Assembly (NCBI GenBank): GCA_035464115.1
Contig: DATHSN010000316.1
Location: 1 to 5,065, forward strand
Source: DATHSN01 sp035464115
GTDB taxonomy: Bacteria; Actinomycetota; Acidimicrobiia; Acidimicrobiales; SKKL01
Direction: 5' to 3'
DNA length: 5,065 bases
The notes beneath the pieces were generated by a model. It did no database searches. It saw only the letters and a list, made by a program, of their open reading frames with translations, and was not told the DNA's origin. The translations under genes and the position numbers were made by a program. Below are positions 1-4,762 of this stretch, piece after piece (position 1 is the first letter of the stretch; each line of letters starts with the position of its first letter).

Positions 1-1278
1 GCGTCGACCGTCGAGGACTTCACCTGGAAGCAGCTGCTCGATCTCGACGCCTGCACCATGTGCGGTCGGTGCACGAGCGTGTGCCCCGCCCATGCGACCG
101 GCAAGCCGCTCGACCCTCGCGAGATCGTGCTGAAGTCGGGCGAGGTCATGGCCGCCACCGGCACGCCGCAGGTGTCGCCCCCCATCGGCACCGTCCCCGA
201 CATCACCATCGGGGCCAACTCGCTGTTCGAGCGGATCACGCCCGAAGAGGTGTGGGCCTGCACCAGCTGCAAGGCGTGCGACGAGATCTGCCCGGTCAAC
301 ATCGAGATCCTCGACAAGATCCTCGACATGCGGCGCTACCTCACGCTCATGGAGTCGAACTTCCCCACCGAGCTCGGCAACGCGTTCCGCTCGATGGAGA
401 ACTCGGGCAACCCGTGGGGCATGAGCCAGAGCGAGCGCGCCGACTGGGCGAACGACCTCGACGGGGTGCAGGTGGTCGACGGCTCCGAGCCGATCACCGC
501 CGAGTACCTCTACTGGGTCGGCTGCGCCGGCAGCTTCGACGACAAGAACCGCAAGGTCAGCCAGGCCATGGCCAAGCTCATGAAGCGGGCCGGCATCGAC
601 GTGGTGATCCTCGGCCCGTCGGAGAACTGCACCGGCGACCCGGCCCGTCGCTCGGGCAACGAGTACATCTTCCAGATGCTCGCCATGCAGAACGTCGAGA
701 CGCTCAACGGCATGGGCGTGAAGAAGATCATCACGCAGTGCCCGCACTGCTTCAACACCCTCGCCAACGAGTACCCCCAGCTCGGTGGGCACTACGAGGT
801 GGTGCACCACAGCCAGTTCCTCGAGTGGCTGATCGACCAGGGCAAGCTCGACCTGCGCGAGGCCAAGCTCGAGGAGCGCATCGTCTACCACGACTCGTGC
901 TACCTGGGCCGCCACAACGACGTCTACATGTCGCCCCGCAACGTCATCGGCTCGCTCGCCGGCATCCAGATCGTCGAGGCCGAGCGCAACGGCACCAAGG
1001 GCATGTGCTGCGGCGCCGGCGGCGCCCGCATGTGGATGGAGGAGACCATCGGCAAGAAGGTGAACGACGAGCGCTCCGAGGAGCTCGTCGCCACCGGCGC
1101 CAGCCGCATCGCCACCGCCTGCCCCTTCTGCTACATCATGATCGACGACGGTGTGAAGGGCGCCGGCAAGGAGGACGACGAGGTGAAGGTGGCCGACATC
1201 GCCATGCACCTCCTCGAGGCGATCGAGGCCGGCGAGCGCGATCGGGACCTCGTCGGTGCTCCGACGACAGAAGACTGA
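1..1278 (+). CDS. (Fe-S)-binding CCG-domain oxidoreductase, EtfD/HdrD-like (5' partial)
   Basis: The reading frame is open from base 1 and encodes 425 residues; the start lies upstream. The ATG at 58 cannot be the start because it falls inside the first ferredoxin motif. Counting from the window edge, two 4Fe-4S motifs are visible: C18, C21, C24, C28-P and C87, C90, C93, C97-P. Two heterodisulfide-reductase-type CCG domains follow: C175, C210 (in ENCTGDPARR), C247/C250 (CPHC), then C300, C336/C337 (MCCGAGGARMW), C374/C377 (CPFC). This is the cytosolic half of the family that includes GlpC, HdrD and M. tuberculosis Rv0338c (EtfD), which takes electrons from electron-transfer flavoprotein during fatty-acid oxidation and passes them to the respiratory chain. 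Homologues carry an N-terminal membrane (NarI-like) domain that would lie outside the window. All cluster cysteines are present, so the part seen looks functional. The exact substrate is inference. The gene overlaps the next one by 23 bp. Confidence 0.87.
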   Translation, partial: ASTVEDFTWKQLLDLDACTMCGRCTSVCPAHATGKPLDPREIVLKSGEVMAATGTPQVSPPIGTVPDITIGANSLFERITPEEVWACTSCKACDEICPVNIEILDKILDMRRYLTLMESNFPTELGNAFRSMENSGNPWGMSQSERADWANDLDGVQVVDGSEPITAEYLYWVGCAGSFDDKNRKVSQAMAKLMKRAGIDVVILGPSENCTGDPARRSGNEYIFQMLAMQNVETLNGMGVKKIITQCPHCFNTLANEYPQLGGHYEVVHHSQFLEWLIDQGKLDLREAKLEERIVYHDSCYLGRHNDVYMSPRNVIGSLAGIQIVEAERNGTKGMCCGAGGARMWMEETIGKKVNDERSEELVATGASRIATACPFCYIMIDDGVKGAGKEDDEVKVADIAMHLLEAIEAGERDRDLVGAPTTED

Positions 1279-1735
1279 CCCCGCCGACGAGCCGCTCCCC
1301 CCGCGGGTGCTGGTCGTCGACCCCGACGGGGACGCGGCCGAGCTCTGGGCCCGCGTCATCGAGACCGGCGGCCACCAGGTCGACCGGCTGGCGGGCGACG
1401 CGGTGATCCCCCAGCTGCGACGCACGCCCTACGGCTGCGCGGTGATCAACGCGTCGCAGTCGGGTGGGGCATCGAAGGGCTTCCAGCTCGTCGACTCGAT
1501 CCGCAACGACGAGGAGCGCCAGGCCCGCCGGGTCGGGTTGGTGCTGGTGCTGCCCAACGCCAAGAACCGGATCTTCGCCTGGGAGAGCGGCATCGACGAG
1601 ATGCTGGTGATGCCGATCGACGCCGATCGGTTGATCGCCACCGTGTCCGACGTGCTCGGTCGCACCCGCGCCGAGCGCATCGAGCACCGTGAGGCGTGCC
1701 TCGCCGCTGCCCGCCGCGGCGACCCGCTCGACTAG
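1256..1735 (+). CDS. Degenerate response-regulator receiver-domain protein (pseudo-receiver)
   Basis: A 159-residue protein starting at GTG 1256, inside the end of the iron-sulfur gene. A weak GGGA (1244-1247) precedes it by 8 nt. A later GTG at 1307 (residue 18) is possible but would remove residues before beta-1. The layout is CheY-like: beta-1 RVLVVDPDGD (17-26, keeping acidic D22/D24), beta-3 CAVINAS (61-67), helix-3 SKGFQLVDSIR, beta-4 VGLVLVLP (93-100), beta-5 EMLVMPIDADRL (115-126). The position that should hold the phosphorylated Asp is N65. The Thr/Ser after beta-4 is absent, and the invariant Lys before the cis-Pro is M119 (MP instead of KP). There is no output domain, only a short charged tail from about residue 135. 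It probably acts without phosphorylation, perhaps as a protein-interaction module. Overlap with the upstream gene suggests co-transcription and coupled translation. The assignment rests on fold pattern and is fairly sure; the function is unknown. Confidence 0.75.
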   Translation: MLRRQKTDPADEPLPPRVLVVDPDGDAAELWARVIETGGHQVDRLAGDAVIPQLRRTPYGCAVINASQSGGASKGFQLVDSIRNDEERQARRVGLVLVLPNAKNRIFAWESGIDEMLVMPIDADRLIATVSDVLGRTRAERIEHREACLAAARRGDPLD

Positions 1736-2304
1736 TCGGAGGCGAAGTTCTCCCAGTAGCGGCTGGGACGCGGGCCGACCTGGCCCTGGTACTTCGAGCC
1801 GAGCTCGCCCGAGCCGTAGGGCCGGTCGGCGGGGGTGGTCATGCGCAGGAACGAGATCTGGCCGATCTTCATCCCCGGGTAGAGCGTGATGGGCAGGCTG
1901 GCCACGTTGGACAGCTCGAGGGTGAGCTGACCGTCCCAGCCGGCGTCGACGAACCCGGCGGTGGAGTGGATGAGAAGGCCGAGCCGGCCGAGGCTCGACT
2001 TGCCCTCGAGCCGAGCCACGAGGTCGGCGGGGAGGGCCACGCGCTCCGACGTGGAGCCGAGCACGAACTCGCCCGGGTGGAGCATGAACGGGTGGTCGTC
2101 GTCGACGAGGTGCACCAGCTCGGTGAGCTCCTCGAGGTTCTGCTTCACGTCGATGTGGCCCATCGTGTGGTTGCGGAACACACGGAAGTAGCGGTCGAGG
2201 TGGAGATCGACGGACGAGGGCTGGATGCACGACTCGTCGAGCGGGTCGATCACGATCCGCCCGGCGGCGAGCTCGTCACGGATGGTGCGGTCCGAGAGGA
2301 TCAT
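1732..2304 (-). CDS. dcd: dCTP deaminase, probably bifunctional dUMP-forming (DCD-DUT)
   Basis: A 190-residue protein, the same length as M. tuberculosis Dcd (Rv0321). It converts dCTP to dUTP and, in the bifunctional class, on to dUMP plus pyrophosphate for thymidylate synthesis in the cytosol. Visible family motifs are QPSSVDLHL (28-36), HPGEFVLGST (76-85), GKSSLGRLGL (101-110, with S103 and R107), HSTAGFVDAG (113-122) and GQLTLELSN (125-133, catalytic E130), then YPGMKIGQ and GSKYQGQ near the C-terminus. HSTAGF with LELSN follows the bifunctional mycobacterial and archaeal pattern, not the HVTAHR type of E. coli Dcd, so direct dUMP formation is likely (inference). The start is ATG 2304 with no clear Shine-Dalgarno. 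A TAGGGT 9 nt upstream could serve a leaderless transcript. The stop overlaps the stop of the convergent receiver gene in a CTAG. Confidence 0.96.
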   Translation of the reverse strand: MILSDRTIRDELAAGRIVIDPLDESCIQPSSVDLHLDRYFRVFRNHTMGHIDVKQNLEELTELVHLVDDDHPFMLHPGEFVLGSTSERVALPADLVARLEGKSSLGRLGLLIHSTAGFVDAGWDGQLTLELSNVASLPITLYPGMKIGQISFLRMTTPADRPYGSGELGSKYQGQVGPRPSRYWENFASD

Positions 2305-2313
2305 CGCCGGCCG

Positions 2314-2319
2314 ACCCTA
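2314..2319 (-). promoter_or_regulatory. Candidate -10 element of dcd (leaderless transcript)
   Basis: On the minus strand TAGGGT fits the actinobacterial TANNNT -10 pattern and ends 9 nt before the dcd ATG. No ribosome-binding site lies between them, which fits a transcript starting at or next to the ATG. No -35 is evident. This is a short, degenerate motif and remains tentative. Confidence 0.3.
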
Positions 2320-2325
2320 GTGCCC

Positions 2326-2348
2326 GGAGCGGTCGTGGCTCCCGCTCC
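2326..2348 (-). terminator. Hairpin between the small membrane-protein gene and dcd
   Basis: A perfect 7-bp stem, GGAGCGG (2326-2332) with CCGCTCC (2342-2348), around a 9-nt loop. It lies 12 nt past the stop of the upstream minus-strand gene. There is no T run after it, so it may be a weak actinobacterial-type terminator or simply part of the dcd upstream region. Confidence 0.35.
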
Positions 2349-2360
2349 CGGACCCGATGA

Positions 2361-2582
2361 TCACACGGGGCGCTGGCGCTCCCGCTCGACCACCCGCTCG
2401 CCACGGTCACTGCTGACGAGGGTGGTGAACAGCGAGACGATCAGGCCGACCCCACCCACGATCATCAGGATCCAGCCGGCGGCGTTGATGTCCAGGCCCT
2501 CGGCCTCGGCGGTGACGGCGAACGCCAGGATCGCCCCCACCGCGACCAGCAACAGGCTCGCTCCGATCGCTCCGGTGCGCAT
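2361..2582 (-). CDS. Small two-helix membrane protein, DUF6458-like
   Basis: A 73-residue protein with two hydrophobic helices, about residues 4-23 (AIGASLLLVAVGAILAFAV) and 36-57 (GWILMIVGGVGLIVSLF). They are joined by a short acidic loop with the pattern GLDINAAG, and a charged tail (RGERVVERERQR) follows. The G-x-S-L-x-L-x-A-x-GAILxFAV opening and the W-x-L-M-I-V-G-x-x-G-L second helix match the small actinobacterial DUF6458 proteins, which have no known function. The start is well fixed: ATG 2582 is preceded by AGGAGG at 2588-2593 with a 5-nt spacer. It sits between the lipoprotein gene and dcd on the same strand, with gaps of 87 and 56 bp that each contain a hairpin, so a tight operon is not certain. 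The family name is from recalled pattern similarity. Confidence 0.8.
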   Translation of the reverse strand: MRTGAIGASLLLVAVGAILAFAVTAEAEGLDINAAGWILMIVGGVGLIVSLFTTLVSSDRGERVVERERQRPV

Positions 2583-2587
2583 GTCGA

Positions 2588-2593
2588 CCTCCT
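2588..2593 (-). promoter_or_regulatory. Ribosome-binding site of the DUF6458-like gene
   Basis: AGGAGG on the minus strand, 5 nt before ATG 2582, is a near-perfect Shine-Dalgarno and the strongest in the window. It fixes the start of this small gene. Confidence 0.8.
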
Positions 2594-2600
2594 CGGTGAC

Positions 2601-2622
2601 GCGTCCGGCCGGTGCCGGACGC
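2601..2622 (-). terminator. Strong GC hairpin between lipoprotein and membrane-protein genes
   Basis: A perfect 9-bp inverted repeat, GCGTCCGGC (2601-2609) and GCCGGACGC (2614-2622), closes a 4-nt loop. It lies about 47 nt past the lipoprotein stop and 7 nt before the Shine-Dalgarno of the next gene. No T run follows, so it could be a U-less terminator of the lipoprotein gene or a structure in the leader of the membrane-protein gene. Confidence 0.45.
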
Positions 2623-2669
2623 TCTGCGTGAGGAGCAGGGCTACCCCGGGGGGCGGATCGGAAACGCCG

Positions 2670-3215
2670 TCAGCTCGTCAGCGGAGCGGTGGCGCGGGTC
2701 GCGACCGACGTGAGGACGTCGTCGGTGAGCACGGGGAGGCTCTGCGCCACCAGCACCACGCCGGGGGTGACCGGGACCCAGATCTCGAGCACGGCCCCCG
2801 ATGCGTCGTCGCGCACGGCGAGGGCACCGACGGGGGTCGACAGCTCCTCGGTGGAGGCGCCGGGGACGCCGGCCCGCAGTCGGACCAGGTCGTCGCGCTC
2901 GGGGGCTCGCAGCAGCACGGTGACGGTGAGCCGCTCGCCGCTCTGGTACCACTGGCACTGGTCGGCGATCACCGGCGGGTTGGTCGACCAGCCGCTCAGC
3001 CCGGTGATCTCGGCCAGCGCGTCGGGACCGAGCAGGGAGCACGGCCCGTCGGGCGCCTCCGGCCACGACACGGGCGGGGCGCCGTCGAGCACCCCGATGA
3101 CCGGGGCGGTGGTCGTCGTCGTCGAGGGCGTCGCGTCGGTCGCAGCCGTGTCGTCGGCGCCGCTGCAGGCCGCCACGACGACCAGGACCACCAGGCTCAG
3201 CGCTCGGAACCGCAC
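2670..3215 (-). CDS. Predicted lipoprotein, DUF3558-like
   Basis: A 181-residue secreted protein beginning at GTG 3215. Residues 1-16 form a lipoprotein signal peptide: MRFR, a Val/Leu-rich core, and a lipobox VAAC with the lipidated Cys at 17. A Thr-rich linker follows (STTTTT, residues 31-36), as in many actinobacterial lipoproteins. The mature domain has the pattern PCSLLGPDALAEITG (58-72) and QCQWY (86-90). The paired C59 and C87, with Trp two residues after the second Cys, resemble DUF3558 lipoproteins; a disulfide is likely. It would be anchored on the outer face of the cytoplasmic membrane, with unknown role. The nearest Shine-Dalgarno-like sequence (GGAGG at 3229-3233) is 13 nt away, longer than usual, and upstream ATGs at 3223 and 3226 are out of frame. 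It is divergent from the tRNA. Confidence 0.78.
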   Translation of the reverse strand: MRFRALSLVVLVVVAACSGADDTAATDATPSTTTTTAPVIGVLDGAPPVSWPEAPDGPCSLLGPDALAEITGLSGWSTNPPVIADQCQWYQSGERLTVTVLLRAPERDDLVRLRAGVPGASTEELSTPVGALAVRDDASGAVLEIWVPVTPGVVLVAQSLPVLTDDVLTSVATRATAPLTS

Positions 3216-3231
3216 GACCGCATCATGGCCT

Positions 3232-3249
3232 CCACCGGCCAGCCGGTGG
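3232..3249. repeat. Perfect 7-bp inverted repeat in the divergent spacer
   Basis: CCACCGG (3232-3238) and CCGGTGG (3243-3249) flank the 4-bp spacer CCAG. The palindrome sits where the -35 of the tRNA promoter would be and overlaps the Shine-Dalgarno-like bases before the lipoprotein GTG. It could be an operator or an RNA hairpin in the lipoprotein leader; either role is inference. Confidence 0.4.
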
Positions 3250-3260
3250 TCGCGATGGCC

Positions 3261-3266
3261 TAAGAT
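3261..3266 (+). promoter_or_regulatory. -10 element of the tRNA-Gly promoter
   Basis: TAAGAT, a good match to TATAAT/TANNNT, ends 10 nt before the first base of the tRNA and would give a very short 5' leader. No consensus -35 is visible at 16-18 bp upstream, where the inverted repeat lies. Confidence 0.55.
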
Positions 3267-3276
3267 GGGCGGCCTC

Positions 3277-3350
3277 GCGGATGTAGTTCAATGGTAGAAC
3301 ATCAGCTTCCCAAGCTGAGAATGCGGGTTCGATTCCCGTCATCCGCTCCA
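3277..3350 (+). tRNA. tRNA-Gly (anticodon CCC), CCA encoded
   Basis: A full cloverleaf can be drawn. The acceptor stem GCGGATG (3277-3283) pairs perfectly with CATCCGC (3340-3346). The D arm is GTTC/GAAC (3286-3289, 3297-3300). The anticodon stem TCAGC/GCTGA (3302-3306, 3314-3318) has loop TTCCCAA, placing anticodon CCC at 3309-3311, which reads GGG glycine codons. The variable loop has 4 nt. The T arm 3323-3339 has loop TTCGATT. Discriminator T3347 is followed by encoded CCA (3348-3350). The gene is intact although an insertion sequence begins at the very next base; the last 15 bp are the target duplication. The neighbouring -10 at 3261 is the likely promoter. GGG can normally also be read by tRNA-Gly(UCC), so this tRNA may be dispensable (established wobble rule applied as inference). 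Confidence 0.97.
3336..3350 (+). repeat. Target-site duplication, left copy (tRNA 3' end)
   Basis: CCGTCATCCGCTCCA, the last 15 bases of tRNA-Gly including CCA, is repeated exactly at 4657-4671 on the far side of the insertion sequence. The bases on either side of the two copies differ, so 15 bp is the full length. Confidence 0.85.
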
Positions 3351-3377
3351 TGTGATGTCGCGAGACATCGAGGACAG
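3351..3377 (+). repeat. Left terminal inverted repeat (IRR relative to the transposase)
   Basis: It matches the reverse complement of 4630-4656 at 21 of 27 positions, with the best-kept block GACATC-x-AGGACAG at the inner end. It contains the small perfect hairpin GATGTC-GCGA-GACATC (3354-3369) directly after the tRNA CCA. Confidence 0.82.
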
Positions 3378-3414
3378 TCCGGACCTGCATCAGGGTCCGG
3401 GCTGTCGTGGTTTT
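3373..3414 (+). terminator. Hairpin plus T run at the transposase stop, reading out of the tRNA
   Basis: A 13-bp stem pairs 3373-3385 with 3394-3406 (one G-T wobble) around an 8-nt loop. Then come GTGG and TTTT at 3411-3414. In the plus direction this looks like an intrinsic terminator, although the T run starts 4 nt after the stem. It spans the transposase stop codon at 3390-3392. On the minus strand no T run follows. It may end tRNA transcription, or shield the transposase gene from it. Confidence 0.45.
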
Positions 3415-4595
3415 CGGGGTCCGGTGGGTCCGCCTGGGGGTCGTCCGGTGCCGTGGTAGCGGCGGTTGGGGTCGATGGTGAGGGCGCGGAGCAGTTCGCC
3501 GGTGGTGGCGTGGATGACGCGCACGTCGAGGTCGTCGATGAGCAGGATGACGGGGGTCTGGTCGAGGGTTCGTCCGAGGCCGATGTGGTGGAGCTGTGCG
3601 TTGACGCGTAGCGAGACGCTGCCGGCGTTGACGCGGTCGCGGCGGATCCGGGACTGGGTTGGGGGATGGCTGGCCGGGGTGGCTTTGGGTCGGGCCTGGT
3701 AGGTGGCGGCGGGGGTGACGCGCGCGGACAGGGAGCGGTGGGGGCGGTGGTGGTTGTAGATCTCGACGAAGCGGTCGAGTTGGGTTTGTAGGTCGGCGAG
3801 GTCGACGGCGCCGCGTTGGGTGCGGAGCCATTTCTTGAGGGTCTGTTGGAAGCGTTCGACCTTGCCGCAGGTGGTGGGGTGGTTCGGCCGGGAGTTCTTC
3901 TGGCGCACGCCGAGAGCGGCCAGTTCGGTCTCGAGACCGTTGCGTGAGCTGCGCCCGCCGTTGGCGAAGCGAGTGGTGAACACCAGACCGTTGTCGGTCA
4001 GCGTGGAAGCGGGAATCCCGTGGCGGGCGGTCGCAGCTCGAAACGCGGCCACCACGGCGGCGCCGGTGACGGGGCGGTGGGCGGTGACCGACAAGGCGTA
4101 GCGCGAGTGGTCGTCGAGCCAGGTGAGGATCTCGGCGTCGGTGTGGTCGGTGAGGCGGTGGTGGGTGACGTCGGCTTGCCAGGTCTCGTTGGGTTGTTCG
4201 GCCTCGAAGCGCACGTAGGACGACTTGGGTTTCTTGCGGGGCTCGTCGACCACGAGGTCGTGGCGGCGCAGGATCCGGTAGATGGTCGCTCGCGACACGG
4301 TGATGTGGTGGTGGTGCTCGAGGTGCCAGCGGATCGTGTCGGCCCCCGCGTCGAGCCCGTCGCCGCTCAGCCGGGCCCGCAGCGCGACGACCAGATCGAC
4401 CACCGCTGCGGGGGTGGCGTCGGGGCGGGTGTGGGGTCGCCGCGATCGGGGCTCGAACGCGGTGTCGCCCTCGACGCGATAGCGAGCGACGAGCTCATAG
4501 ACCCACGAGCGAGCCACCCCGTAGGAACGGGCGACCTCGGTGGGTGACCGACCCTCCAACACGACCGCAGTGATGACCAGCCGGGCTTTGGACAC
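3390..4595 (-). CDS. IS481-family transposase (DDE)
   Basis: A 401-residue transposase, apparently full length and free of frameshifts. Residues about 5-55 form a helix-turn-helix DNA-binding domain (EGRSPTEVARSYGVARSWVY). A second helical region covers about 60-120. The RNase H-like integrase core (rve) carries the catalytic triad D142 (WQADVTHHRL), D201 (TLTDNGLVF) and E247 (GKVERFQQTLKKW), followed by NHHRPHRSL. The C-terminal stretch LRVNAQLHHIGLGR and DLDVRVIHATTGELLRAL (356-372) is typical of actinobacterial members. It cuts and joins the ends of its own element. The start is GTG 4595: an in-frame TAG lies just upstream with no other start between, and AGAGG about 15 nt away is a poor Shine-Dalgarno. 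Weak translation would keep transposition rare (inference). Confidence 0.95.
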   Translation of the reverse strand: MSKARLVITAVVLEGRSPTEVARSYGVARSWVYELVARYRVEGDTAFEPRSRRPHTRPDATPAAVVDLVVALRARLSGDGLDAGADTIRWHLEHHHHITVSRATIYRILRRHDLVVDEPRKKPKSSYVRFEAEQPNETWQADVTHHRLTDHTDAEILTWLDDHSRYALSVTAHRPVTGAAVVAAFRAATARHGIPASTLTDNGLVFTTRFANGGRSSRNGLETELAALGVRQKNSRPNHPTTCGKVERFQQTLKKWLRTQRGAVDLADLQTQLDRFVEIYNHHRPHRSLSARVTPAATYQARPKATPASHPPTQSRIRRDRVNAGSVSLRVNAQLHHIGLGRTLDQTPVILLIDDLDVRVIHATTGELLRALTIDPNRRYHGTGRPPGGPTGPRKPRQPGP

Positions 4596-4629
4596 CCACC
4601 AACGATGTGTCCTCTATGACGCGCGACAT

Positions 4630-4656
4630 CTGTCCTGGATGTCCTGAGACACGACA
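4630..4656 (-). repeat. Right terminal inverted repeat (transposase-start side)
   Basis: This is the partner of 3351-3377. Read inward on the minus strand it begins TGTCGTGTC and contains AGGACA twice (4640-4645 and 4631-4636). A third AGGACA lies further in at 4608-4613, between the repeat and the transposase GTG. Confidence 0.82.
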
Positions 4657-4671
4657 CCGTCATCCGCTCCA
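4657..4671 (+). repeat. Target-site duplication, right copy
   Basis: An exact copy of 3336-3350, the tRNA-Gly 3' end. It is only a fragment: it carries the 3' acceptor strand and CCA but no cloverleaf, so it is not a second tRNA. What follows from 4672 is the original sequence downstream of the tRNA before insertion. Confidence 0.85.
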
Positions 4672-4762
4672 GTTGGGTTCTGGGCCTGTGACGTGTTCTC
4701 GCGGATGTCGTACCCCTTCCCTCGAGCAATGCGGGATGACGCACGACTCGGCACTGCACCGA

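Larger units (their letters stand above)
3351..4656 (-). mobile_element. Complete IS481-family insertion sequence (1306 bp)
   Basis: The element runs from TGTG at 3351 to CGACA at 4656, giving the 5'-TGT...ACA-3' ends expected for this family. It has 27-bp imperfect terminal inverted repeats (21 of 27 matching) and an exact 15-bp direct repeat directly outside each end. One uninterrupted DDE transposase gene fills most of it on the minus strand, pointing toward the tRNA. Size, ends and gene content fit an autonomous IS481 element, and the intact gene plus perfect target duplication suggest a recent insertion. No passenger genes are present. The 5' end of the tRNA lies outside, so no host gene is broken. 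Confidence 0.93.

Noticed and set aside
60..1406. Long plus-strand open frame (448 codons) overlapping the iron-sulfur protein
   Set aside because: It has Arg/His/Pro-rich low-complexity composition, no family pattern, and is a frame shadow typical of GC-rich DNA. The other frame carries all cysteine motifs.
1136..2230. Minus-strand open frame (364 codons) and plus-strand open frame at 1696-2631 (311 codons)
   Set aside because: Both cover clear genes (the receiver-like gene and dcd on opposite strands) in the wrong frame and have Arg/Pro/Ala-rich sequence without recognisable domains.
3291..3611. Plus-strand open frame of 106 codons beginning MVEHQLPKLRMRVRFPSSAP
   Set aside because: This is the familiar spurious translation of a tRNA read on its own strand, running on into sequence antisense to the transposase.
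3223..3831. Minus-strand open frame of 202 codons containing the peptide RMTGIEPAFSAWEADVLPLN
   Set aside because: That peptide is the well-known false translation of the strand opposite a tRNA gene. The rest of the frame is out-of-frame transposase sequence rich in Pro and Arg.
3336..4671. Integrase-type genomic island with attL/attR at a tRNA
   Set aside because: The 15-bp repeats at a tRNA end suggested this, but the only gene inside is a DDE transposase of the IS481 type and the ends carry terminal inverted repeats exactly abutting the repeats. There is no tyrosine or serine recombinase.
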